Both the position numbers and the translations under genes were made by a program. A stretch of 64,000 nt of DNA from Diphasiastrum complanatum (Eukaryota > Streptophyta > Lycopodiopsida > Lycopodiales > Lycopodiaceae), in NCBI GenBank assembly GCA_029204225.1, contig CM055100.1:34152645-34216644 (forward strand), read 5' to 3'. Positions 36,901-46,527 of the stretch are shown here, piece after piece. The notes beneath the pieces are model-generated. The model was not told the DNA's origin. It was given only the letters and a program-made list of their open reading frames with translations, and did no database searches. Positions within the stretch are counted from its first letter, which is position 1, and every line of letters starts with the position of its first letter.

Positions 36901-37397
36901 ACCGTCGAACTACCAGAAAAAGGAAAATCGCATACGAGATTGGCCAGGGTAAGAAAATGATGGATCTCCTATTCGGTTCTTCCTCAGGTTCCTTTTGGAA
37001 GAAGTTCCTACCACGGTCACCTCCACCACAGATCACAGACGCTAGTATTTGGGTCGCATACGCTACGTCATTGTACATCATCCCAGATACCCTTCCTCTT
37101 CCCACATCTCCTCCCACAAATACTTCTGACATATTCACTAACAACCTTATAGAGAAGGCCCTCACACAACTACATTTCCATAAAGCCAAAGATATTGATG
37201 AGCTAGAGGTTGAACTTCTTAAGTATGCTCCTGACATCCTCTCACCCTTCCTCTCCATTCTATTCAACCGATGATGATCCCCAAGACCAAGCTTGCAAGA
37301 GCACTCAAAAGGAGACAGTGGAGCCAAACTGCTCAACCAAGTAAAAGCCTAAGATAAGTCACCTAAGCTGCACCCCCAAGCCACAATGTGTGAATAC

Positions 37398-37495
<98 letters not shown>

Positions 37496-39428
37496 ATTGA
37501 GAGAATTTCCCCTTTTAGGAGGGAAGTTTCCACCTACATATATAACCTACAAAAACCTGTGCATAATGCCATGCCACCCCCATGTTGATTGGTCTCACAC
37601 TAGGTCCAACTGATAGTTTCTTTGCATGTATACTAGCCGTCACACACCATGTGTTGCTTCACATGTCATTGTAGGAGTGCTTGGGTCCTCACAAGGTTAT
37701 TAATTACATAATTGGCCTTAAATGAAATTTCGAGGTGTAATTAATAATCTTGATAACTGAAGGGCCTAATACCCATGTCAACGATTATTCCAAGTCCTCG
37801 GTATTGGACATGGACGTAACACCAATACTGTGTGAATGTGAGTAATAAATGTGAAATAATAAATGGTGAGTCCAAGTACCCAAGCCATATGGTCCAAATG
37901 TAAGATACTAACAGGAGGCCCAAGGCCCAAGTACCTATTCACAACGTGCCTGTAGCTTACTATTTGTGATTAGGAGAATTTGGACAAGGCTCGTTTTTCC
38001 AGCACAAGTAAAGGTTATCAGAACTTGATTCTATGGTGGACATTGAGCCCCTTAAAAAATGCAGACAAGTTTCTGAAATACCTTATTTGACTTGTTGGGT
38101 GTAACAGCATATTTTTGTTCAAGTAAACTGAATGCAATTGTATTTACCATTCTTGCCAACTCTGCCTGGTAGATTCTGTCAAGAACCAATTTCAGATCCT
38201 TGGTTATTTTAAACACTCTTTGGTAGAGAAAATCTGGTATGAAACTATGTACATTTCATAGTAGTTACTTCTACTTGTTTGTACTTGTCTGGATATGCTT
38301 GGCCCAGTATTGTCATGTTGTTATTTTGAACGCTCTTTGGTAGAGAAAATCTGGTATAAAACTTTGTACATTTCATAGTAGTTACTCCTACTTGTTTGTA
38401 CTTGTCTGGATATGCTTGGCTCAGTATCTGTATTGTATAAATAATAGTTTGTCATAGCGTCGACTATGCAAGACCACTTATTGAAGTATAATGCAACAGA
38501 GAAGAAACTTCTAGAATCTTTCATTGCAGGTGTTATCCATCTGAAATCCTCCTTGGTATTGCATGGCAGGTTTTATGCATCTGAAATTCTCCTTGCTTTG
38601 GAGTACTTGCACATGTTGGGAGTTATATATAGAGATCTAAAGCCTGAAAACGTTCTTATAAGAGAGGATGGACATATCATGCTATCAGATTTCGATTTGT
38701 CTTTGCGATCCATTGTGAGTCCTACCCTTGTAAAATCATCCACATTGGATGGGCAAAGGGTTCCGGCTTATTGTATTCAGCCTTTGTGTGTTGTATCCTC
38801 ATGTGTTCAACCAGCATGTACCCAGCCTTCTTGTCTTATTCCAAGTTTAATTCTTCAGAGGTCCAAGAAGAATAGAAAACCGAAATCTGAAACTGGTTAT
38901 CAACTCTCGCCTCTTCCGGAGCTTGTTGCAGAACCAACTGGTGCACGTTCAATGTCGTTCGTTGGGACACACGAATACCTCGCCCCAGAAATTATCAAGG
39001 GTGAAGGTCATGGAAGTGCTGTGGACTGGTGGACTTTTGGCATCTTCCTATATGAACTACTACATGGAAAAACGCCTTACAAAGGATCTGGAAACCGTGC
39101 AACACTGTACAATGTGGTCGGCCAGCCCCTTAAGTTTCCAGAGACATCTGGAGTAAGTTTTGCAGCAAGGGATTTGATACGGGGCTTACTAGTCAAGGAT
39201 CCTCTGCAGAGACTAGGATCCAAGCGTGGGGCAACGGAAATAAAGCACCATCCATTCTTTGATGGTGTGAATTGGGCTCTGATACGATCAACTGTGCCAC
39301 CTGAAGTACCTCAACCTTTTGAGTTAGAGTCTATTGAACATAGAAATTCGCCCGCTTCCTCTACTGAGAACTCACAAAATGCTGATCTAAATTCATCTGG
39401 ATCCTATCTGGACTTCGATTTTTTCTAG
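27957..39428 (+). CDS. AGC VIII serine/threonine kinase, D6PK-like (2 exons)
   Basis: Exon 1 is 27957-28594 and exon 2 is 38570-39428. Joining them at GCACG|G gives one frame of 498 residues. Residues 1-80 are Ser-rich. Kinase features: glycine loop [16 protein letters not shown] Lys in AMKVMDK, catalytic YRDLKPENV, and DFD (DFDLSL) instead of DFG, the mark of plant AGC VIII kinases. A Cys-rich insertion ([15 protein letters not shown]) follows, then the activation segment [14 protein letters not shown] and [12 protein letters not shown]. The tail ends in a hydrophobic FxxF-like motif (DFDFF), the expected PDK1-docking site. D6PK-type kinases act at the plasma membrane and phosphorylate PIN auxin exporters; that role is family knowledge. 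All key residues are intact, so the gene is probably functional despite the huge intron. Confidence in the subfamily is high; I do not know which paralogue it is. Confidence 0.92.
29280..32826. repeat. Decayed repeat block bounded by related sequences
   Basis: 29350-29460 and about 32740-32826 share GCTAGATTGTTCT, TTG.TCT/CT.GGACT, GAGGGTCACCC/GAGAGTCACCC and GTCTTTTGGGAGCATTTGA, in direct orientation. They may be remnants of the two LTRs of an old element. The interior has no recognisable pol. Reverse frames near 30.0, 30.9 and 31.2 kb are short and unassigned. Confidence 0.5.
32123..32348. repeat. 113-bp tandem duplication
   Basis: Two units start CAACTTTTTGTGTCAATG at 32123 and 32236. Each contains GAGGGTCTCGACGAAAGGCTAGCAT and a diverged internal half-repeat (CATCAATGTCTCCTAT...). 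It sits inside the kinase intron. Confidence 0.85.
32827..33272 (+). mobile_element. Copia 5' LTR and primer binding site in the kinase intron
   Basis: TGTTAGAATAATAAATG (32827) to TTCCTACA (33260) gives a 434-bp LTR with TG...CA ends. The primer binding site TGGTATCAAAGC lies at 33261-33272, one base off the common TGGTATCAGAGC. Orientation is the same as the kinase gene. Confidence 0.8.
33897..34781 (+). pseudogene. Copia gag, nearly intact (one in-frame TGA)
   Basis: One frame runs 294 codons from ATG to TGA, interrupted only by TGA at 34128-34130. It has the N-terminal LDGTNFSLW motif, the UBN2 gag core ([37 protein letters not shown]) and a Lys/Gly-rich stretch. An intact CCHC zinc knuckle [14 protein letters not shown] is near residue 262. 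Protease, integrase and RT are absent; a LINE begins about 60 bases downstream. The good state of gag compared with other Copia pieces here suggests a younger insertion. Confidence 0.85.
34840..37290 (+). mobile_element. LINE (L1-like) 5' part: ORF1 and endonuclease, RT missing
   Basis: A Pro/Ser-rich leader is followed by an ORF1-like frame (35183-35753, one shift) with [24 protein letters not shown] and [13 protein letters not shown]...[10 protein letters not shown], resembling L1 ORF1p. An endonuclease of the exonuclease-endonuclease-phosphatase fold follows: WNCNG near 35826, [39 protein letters not shown] and LSDHSYLSL. The linker PWYDQEC...ARSHLP leads to the RT threshold motif ([21 protein letters not shown]...ILFNR), ending at 37272. 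There is no RT catalytic core. Frames shift at about 36360 and elsewhere, so it is dead. Confidence 0.82.
37405..37492. repeat. (GA)n microsatellite at the LINE 3' edge
   Basis: About 43 GA units. It begins 115 bases after the last recognisable LINE codon. Confidence 0.97.
38204..38427. repeat. 117-bp-spaced tandem duplication near the intron 3' end
   Basis: 38204-38310 and 38321-38427 are nearly identical (CTCTTTGGTAGAGAAAATC, CATTTCATAGTAGTTACT, CTTGTCTGGATATGCTTGG) with only a few substitutions. It ends about 140 bases before exon 2. Confidence 0.93.
38525..38597 (+). repeat. Duplicated splice acceptor and exon 2 start
   Basis: TTGCAGGTGTTATCCATCTG at 38524 and ATGGCAGGTTTTATGCATCTG at 38564 start two 40-bp-spaced copies, each continuing GAAAT.CTCCTTG. 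The downstream acceptor keeps the kinase frame. The upstream one would add 40 bases and shift the frame. Confidence 0.85.
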
Positions 39429-41710
39429 AGATCAAAATATAGATGCAGTTAAATTATCTGCACTAGATTTTATTATTATCAGCAACATTATTTCATTTGG
39501 CATTCCTTGTAGATAGCTGTCGCCAAGCTCCTGATTGTCTTTTCATAGGTTCTCGACTGTTTCATCATCACTGAGACTGAAATGATGCCGTCTTTCTGCA
39601 ACTCAGCATTGTAGTGGACATGTATTATAGCATTTTCTAGTCTCTAAGTATATTATTGGCTTTTAAATTAGAAAATCATCTTCTAAGCAACGATGTGCTT
39701 GGCCAACCTAACCCAACAATTATGGTGGATCAGCCACGCCCAGTTGTTAAACAAAGAAGGTTTGATTCCCTTAAATGGGCATTTCATTATGCAGAGTGTA
39801 TTCAAGCTGTCCTTCCAGCTTTATTTACTTTAATGAATGCTTCCAGTTTGATTATCTATGTGCAAGATTTTGTTTAAACATTCATATTGCACCTACAGTT
39901 CTTTGAAGAGAGCTTCCTGAAATTGTACATTCCTTTACTCATGTCAACATTGTCTTTTAATATGAGACCTCAACGAGATTAAGTTGTGATACAGAAGGTA
40001 GCACCTGTGATTTTGGGCATTTTGCATCGACTTTGTGTTGCTTCATGGAGGTTCACTTGACAACAATTCAATGCAATGAAGCAACTAATATAAGAACAGG
40101 GGATAAGAATGGGACAAGTGATTTTGCTAACAGAACACGGTTGTATGAACAACACGCTGCCTGCCTGTGAGGTCGCTGTTGATTTCTTACAGCACCTAAT
40201 ATGACAGTTTGTATAAGAAAGTTGTGTGACTTGAAGATCTTCAAGAGACTTAGACGTGTTGAATAATGGAATAGCAAAAAGAGATATGCATTCATCAATC
40301 TTTTGACTGATTATCATGTATATGCTATGGGTGAGGTATACAAACTATGCTGCTGTGACTACCAGCATGGGTTTACTATTACAGCAAGCTTCTCGTTTGA
40401 GAAAGACAGAAGAACAAGATTTTACATTCCTTGTGTAAGACAGTTTACAGGTCTGTTTTCCGTTAGTGTGGGACAAGAAGGCAGGTGGAAGACTGATAGC
40501 ATTTGCCTCACCCTCTATTAAGATTTGAGGCAAATGGACTTTAATTAGAAAGCAGACAACGCTGTCGCATTTTTATCAGCTGCATGCAAATAATTTGATT
40601 ATATGGATTATGTTTGTAATTAGAACTGTATTTGAAAGAGTGTTGACAAATATGCCCACCCTATCTTGTTTCTTTGTTTTGCAGGTGAGAATTTATTTTA
40701 TCCTCATTCATGCTTCATCCGATATATTTTCTCTTTTTATTGATATTTTTTCCCACAAACATAATTTAATTTTGTTTTGTTATTCAATGTGCACTATGAT
40801 TGTTTTTCTTCATTGAAATACTTCAAAAAATATACATGTATGCATATGTACCTGTGTGCATATGTACAAAGCTCTAGAAGTCAAATTAACAACTAAAAAT
40901 GTTGAGGGAACTAGTTTAAATAAGTCAAACATACCTAATAGACTCTAAGTCTTCAATTCAGCTTCATTTTTTGATTGTCTTATCGCCCATTCCATGATCT
41001 ATTTTAGTATCCATAGTATGAGTGAAGTAGTCTCCAACAAGAGGTAGAATGTGTTAGGGGTTGTACTCTAGTGGTCTCTTTTTGGTGTCGACTTGAATTG
41101 CTCACTTGTGTTGGTTATAGTGCTATTGAGTATCCTTTGTGAGAATTTTGTTGTTGTCTTGATCTTCCACCTAGGCGTTTACATTGGAGCTATGGTCTTC
41201 CTCCCTTAGTGGCTTCAATTTGAGTTTCTTTTACATTGATATACATTTGTTCTCATGGGGTTTTTTGTTTTGCCACGTTCTTTTTCTTGCTGCTTGTATT
41301 TATTGTCATACATCGATCAAGTGGTTCAGGGGATAGCTTTGTAAGGTCACAATGCCTAAGGTTTCACTAGGATGTAATCTACAATTTAATGGCTGAGCAT
41401 TTTGCAATTGTGAAAAGAATGGGGTGAGAATCATAACTTTTCACTAGTAAACATCTTCTCTCTTCATCTCAAACTTGATAGAATTTGTACGTTAGGTGAT
41501 GGTTGTGCGCTTGATGATCGAACATCGAAACATTCAAAGATCTTATTTGTAAATCTCAAAGAAAAAGAGGGTATTAGCATGTGGATATCTAGTATGTTAT
41601 ATACTATAAAGTTCTCATTGTAATAAAAGATGTGTGTCAAATTCTACTTGTAAATATAAGAATCAATCTCCTATGGTCCAATATGTAGAAGAAGAACTAA
41701 AAGATTGTGG
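39429..41710. other. Kinase 3' UTR and intergenic stretch
   Basis: No gene seen. Open frames near 39656 and 40303 (72-73 codons) resemble nothing I recognise. The first few hundred bases are presumably 3' UTR. Confidence 0.45.
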
Positions 41711-41968
41711 CTAATTTATCAACATAACAGCGAATACAATTAAAACATTTATGGTTCCTACGTAAATTAGAATTTGTACAGCAGCTACAGAATCTGCATT
41801 CAATAAGAGATATGGAAGGGATATACGGACGAGAACCAACCCTAATGAAAAAGCAAAATAAACTACATTTGTGAATAAAACTACTCTTGAACTTCCTGGA
41901 ATGACACTTGACTCTAGAAGGAGCAAAATAGCCTTATAAAATGGTTCGGGTAAATCAGTTATGTTCAC
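41711..41968 (-). pseudogene. ndhG: ndhG, N-terminal part (NADH dehydrogenase-like subunit 6)
   Basis: 85 residues, [19 protein letters not shown] to [22 protein letters not shown], match the first half of plastid NdhG, a membrane subunit of the plastid NDH complex. The track starts at a GTG where ATG is expected. Sequence beyond 41711 no longer matches, so the copy is truncated. Confidence 0.85.
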
Positions 41969-42140
41969 AATGAATTAGAATCCTCTTTATCACAGATTTA
42001 TTAGTTAACTCGAACAAGGGATTACCTCATCTTCGTATACTTTTTTCCTACATATCAAAGATTCGAAATGAGAGTTGTATACGTTATTATATTAGAAGTT
42101 GATTAAAAACTAAATTCTATTTTTACTTTTAATTATGAAC

Positions 42141-42687
42141 CTAGTGCAAGAAATTAGTGACGTTTTTCAAATCGGAATGTCCTTCCAAAATTCCTTTAGG
42201 TACTTGAGTTAATCCCGAAACAACTCTAATTGTAGAATCTTCAATCACTGATATGGGCAAACGTCCCAGAGCAATTTGGTCATAATTCAAGACAATCATA
42301 AGTTGAAAGTTCATATTCCTCAGTCATTGACAAACAATTGGTAGGGCAGTACTCGACGCAGTTTCCACAGAATATGCAAACTCCAAAATTGATACTGTAA
42401 CTTTTTAATTGCTTCTTTCTTATGTTTCTCTCGAATTCCCAATCAACAATAGGTAAATTAATTGGACATACACGAACGCATACTTCACAAGCAATACATT
42501 TGTCGAATTCTAAGTGAATACGTCCGCGAAATCACTCTAATGGAACTGATTTTTTGTAAGGATATTGAATGGTAATGGGTAAACGATTCATGTGATCCAA
42601 GGTCACCATGAAACCCTGACCAATGTATTTTGTGGCTTGTATTGCTTGTTGACCATAGATTTGGAGTCCCCTGACCATAGAAAACAT
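42141..42687 (-). pseudogene. ndhI: ndhI (2x4Fe-4S ferredoxin-type subunit), disrupted
   Basis: It starts [16 protein letters not shown] and ends VTNFLH with TAG. Both Fe-S motifs are readable: [12 protein letters not shown] and [16 protein letters not shown] (42537-42535) stands at the conserved Arg of ..ERFRGRIH.... A small deletion in what was probably a GAATT repeat, near 42285, shifts the frame before DQIALGRLPISV. The intact plastid gene product carries electrons in the NDH complex. Confidence 0.88.
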
Positions 42688-42826
42688 ATTAAATATTCTC
42701 GAATGAATTATTTGGTTTGTGTCCTTCAACTTACAAATTGAATCAATTTGTACATTTATAAGAGTTTATTTTAATGAATATTTCATAGTAGGAAAAGTTG
42801 AAAAGAAGCTGTTAGTTATTAATAGA

Positions 42827-44490
42827 TTACCCAAAGCAACGGGCAAGAGAAATTTCCAACCAAGATCTAGTAGTTGATCCAATCTTACTCTGGGTAGAGT
42901 CCATCTCGTGGCGATAGAAATAAACCAATAAGCTTTTTGCTAATGTAATTATGATTCCTATTGTGATACTAAAAACCTCACTAGTTTCATTAGTTAAATT
43001 CCATCCCAATTGGTCAAAATTTGGTAGGAATGGGAGGGGAAGGTTCCCTCCGCCTGAATAAAGAACCGTTACAGATAATGAAGAAGCAACATAGAATGAG
43101 CCAAATTTAATACCTGAATACTCGGTCTGATAACCCCCAACCGATTTCTCTTCTGCTTCTGGTAAGTCGAAAGGCAATCTTTCACATTCTGCTAGGGAGG
43201 AAATGAAGAAAGCTACGAAACCTATGGGTTGATGCCATAAATTCCATCCCAAAAAACCATATTTAGATTGTGCTTCAACTATATCAACTGTACTCAAGCT
43301 GTTAGATAATTATAGTCGATGCTGACATTACTGTTAACATCTCTATTCCAAAATTGTACATGAGACTTTAGCGTCATACGGCTCCTCAATGGCTTTTGGA
43401 GAGAAATTTTGGTGATTCCTCTCCTACGATGAATTGAACTAATGAGATCCCGTCTGCTCTAGCAACAAGAGCTTCTGAATCTATCTCAACCTTTACAGTT
43501 CCTTATTGGCACTGGCTCAGATCCCTTAATGAAAGACTATACATATTTCTCATACAAATTCAATTTTGTTAACCATTTAGAATTCCATTTCTAAAATTGA
43601 TTCTGAACTGAAAATTTAAATTATTATTATTCATTAGAGATTGCAACTGTAAAAAGAATTGCTTCGTTCCCGATAGTCATTTTTTTCCGGTAGATAGGGA
43701 TATACAGATCGGGGCTATAAGGAAGTATACTACTTGGTCATTATTTGAAAATGATAATAAGAATTCCATACATCTTATCCTTTGCCCCTGCTGCCAGGCT
43801 CTGGTAACTGATTCTTCTTAACTCTCAACCTGGGGTACACAGTTCTCACTATATTTTGCATGCTTTCACTCCTGTACATAGAGGATGGGACTTGACCTTA
43901 TTATTGTGGTTTAATAAGTTGTTTGATCTCACCCATATGACTATCTATCCATTTAATTGACCTTGTCTTTCATTGAAAAGAGTCAATATTTCAATGAATC
44001 GCATGTAGATCTAGATATTGATCAAAGCTAAAGGAATTTCATAACTAATGGATTGAGCTGCGACTCGAAGACAACCTAAAAAGGAATATTTGTTATTTGA
44101 TCCATACCCTGCCATAAGAAGTCCGAGAGGAGCAATACTTGAAACGGCGATCCAATAGAAAACACCTATGTCAAGATCAGCTAAAATAATCCGATGTCCG
44201 AGAGGGATCACTAAATAATTAAAAAATACTGGTACGACCACCACAGCCGGTCCAATATTGAATAGAAAAGAATCCCCCCCTAGATTTCCGGAATAATGTC
44301 TTCTTTTAACAATAGGCTTTATTTTTCTTTCGAGCCATACAATAACTAAAATTCCTGTAGTAACTCCTAAAACAAAGATGAGGATAGAAGTAATAATCCA
44401 TGTAAAAACCGAATGATTCTTTGGAAAATCCCGACCCATAAAATAGATCGATAACTTGTTCCTCAAGATTTTTTAAACAATAAATGTTAA
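42827..44490 (-). pseudogene. ndhA: ndhA with group II intron, disrupted
   Basis: Exon 1 (about 44490-44011) reads [20 protein letters not shown], shifts frame, then [19 protein letters not shown] deletion removes about 27 conserved residues (the GPEYAGPLG region) before DSFLFNIGP and ends at SYEIPLAL. Exon 2 (43297-42827) runs from [18 protein letters not shown] through [15 protein letters not shown] to a degraded C-terminus. Between them a group II intron domain V is visible on the reverse strand near 43396-43360 (GAGCCGTATGACG, then GTCTCATGTAC). NdhA is a membrane subunit of the plastid NDH complex. Confidence 0.9.
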
Positions 44491-45579
44491 ATTACCCTCC
44501 AAATGAACGGGGCTTTCACATGACATGGAAGGACTTGCTCTTTCAAAGTGGGGGTAAGTGCAAGTTTTGAAATGGCCCTACACTCCTCCAAGTGGAACCA
44601 CCCTTAGTTGGTTTAACATTTTAGAAATAATTAGTTTGTCTGTCTTAAGTCTTTTTTATATATACATTGAATGGCCCATATTGAAGTTTTTTTTAACAAA
44701 GGGCATTCAATTTTACAAGATCATTCATACAAGTCTTTATTGATCCTTGTTAAATTCTAGTCAATAGTATGTAAGCATCACCATAATTTTCTGCTTTTTC
44801 TAGTTGTTGATTTTTTTGAAATCTTGCCTTCTGGATTCCAAATCTCAAATTGGTTTTTGTTTATAATCATTGTATTGACAAAAAAAATTTGCTACATTTC
44901 AAAAAAGTTATTAAGTTTTAAACATTGTAAACATTATTAACTTATTGTTAAGTTTTTTATGAAGTCAAATTCTAAAGAAAGATGTCGAGCTCCATTCCTA
45001 TAATTTAAAAAGTTAACATCCAAATGAAGTAGGATAAATGCTTTATCTCAAGTGTATACAAATTTAAGCCTTGTTCGAAAAAAAAAAAAAATGAGCATTC
45101 TTATTATACAGAACCAGTAGGCTTTTGGCCCACGAGTCGCTAAAAAGCATACCTTTTTAGCAATAGATTTTGTGCTCGTTTGAAAAAAAACACTATGAAA
45201 ATGTGCATCTGCTAACTTTTGGGGATCTATAAAAAAATAGGATAGATTATCTAATTAATGTCTTGTTTTTTATTAATTATGTTTGCCTTGACATTCCCAA
45301 GTGCAAATACATCTAAAATGTAAGTACTACTTCAACATGCTTAGCTTAGCTGCGGCAAATAGAAAATTTCAACTTTTGAAATCCCAAATTGGCATGTGTG
45401 CTCAATTGAGCATTGCTGTTTTCTTACCTGATACTAGGATATAGGGCTAAATTTTCAAGCTGGAGTAGCTGTTGCATTGTGATTGATATAGCCATAGATA
45501 GCTGCTTTCCATCCATATTTGGATTTCGAGCTGGAGTATGTGTTGGAATCCTGTTGGATGGATTGTGACTGAAAGTCAT
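44491..45579. other. Non-coding stretch
   Basis: AT-rich, no gene or named repeat recognised. Confidence 0.45.
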
Positions 45580-45748
45580 AGCTTTTTCCATCCATATTTT
45601 TGGAATATCACATTAGCTTTTTCCATCCATATTTTTGGAATGTCACATTAGCTTTTTCCATCCATATTTTTGGAATGTCACATTAGCTTTTTCCATTCAT
45701 ATTTTTGGAATGTCCATATTTTCCATCCATATTTTTGGAATGTCACAG
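45580..45748. repeat. 35-bp minisatellite, five units
   Basis: Units of AGCTTTTTCCATCCATATTT plus TTGGAATGTCACATT start at 45580, 45615, 45650 and 45685. A shortened fifth starts near 45717. Each contains the inverted words ATTCCAAAA/TTTTGGAAT only in part. Confidence 0.93.
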
Positions 45749-46527
45749 ATTAGGACCCATCTCAGAAGCATTCTCATCCGTTTGGGTACAGGATAGTTAT
45801 GAAATGCCTATCAACCTATCTCAAGTACAGAGCTGATTTTCGAAATTCCGCACCGTACAGACGTCAGGTCCAAGCACAAATTGCTCCAGCATATATGCTA
45901 GGTTTTACCATAGACGGGTCTCTCCTCTTGAAACCAAGCTTCAAAATAAATTTTTTTTGGCTATGGCCGAAAGAGAGTCCAGCTACATTGGCAATGCGAG
46001 CTGGTGGAATAGAAGACATGGTTTCTTTGAATCATTACAGCGTGTTCTATGCTATTAGGAACAATTGCTGAGCTCTAAATCTTAACGATTGACCTATTAA
46101 TGAATGTGCCATGTTGGGAGAATCGACATACATTTGGAGTACTGTAAATACTAACCAGGGCATGCAAACAGGGCAAATTGACGTTTTGAGTACTGTAAAC
46201 ACTGCCAATTCAAAAACAAGACCGAATAGTTAAGCATAGATATGAATAGTTAAGCATTAGATATGAATGTAAATGTAACAAAGCTGGATCAAGCAGGGAA
46301 GAACGTTTGATCCTTATCATCAATCTACAGCTCTGATGCTTGACAAAATCTGATGTGCAATCAATGAATCCTCCTTTCAGATCTGGAGGAATTGCATAAA
46401 ACAAAGAGATAAATGATAATCCTGGGTCTCAGTCAATAATGTTACCATAACAGCAACAAAGTGCCGATGGCGACATCAGCAGACAGCATAAACCAGCTGC
46501 TGGTGAAGAAATTTGTAGCTGCAAATG
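45749..46527. other. 3' flank of the phytocyanin gene
   Basis: No gene seen. The part next to 46528 is presumably its 3' UTR. Confidence 0.4.

Larger units (their letters stand above)
28595..38569 (+). other. Kinase gene intron, 9,975 bp
   Basis: The donor GTACTT follows GCACG and the acceptor GGCAG precedes GTTTTATGC. The same position (after EQAAR) is an intron site in D6PK-type genes as I remember them. The intron holds repeats, a Copia LTR and gag, a LINE and a (GA)n tract, all listed separately. The first 650 bases and 37.5-38.2 kb contain nothing recognisable. Confidence 0.85.
41711..44490 (-). mobile_element. Plastid DNA insert in the nucleus (NUPT): ndhG-ndhI-ndhA
   Basis: Three collinear plastid genes lie on the reverse strand in their normal plastid order, ndhA, ndhI, ndhG. 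The ndhA group II intron is still in place. Each gene has stops, shifts or deletions, so this is a decayed transfer and not active plastid DNA. Flanking sequence on both sides is nuclear. Confidence 0.9.

Noticed and set aside
41711-44490. Functional ndh genes or plastid contamination
   Set aside because: Stops, frameshifts and a 27-residue deletion show decay, and both flanks are nuclear-like.
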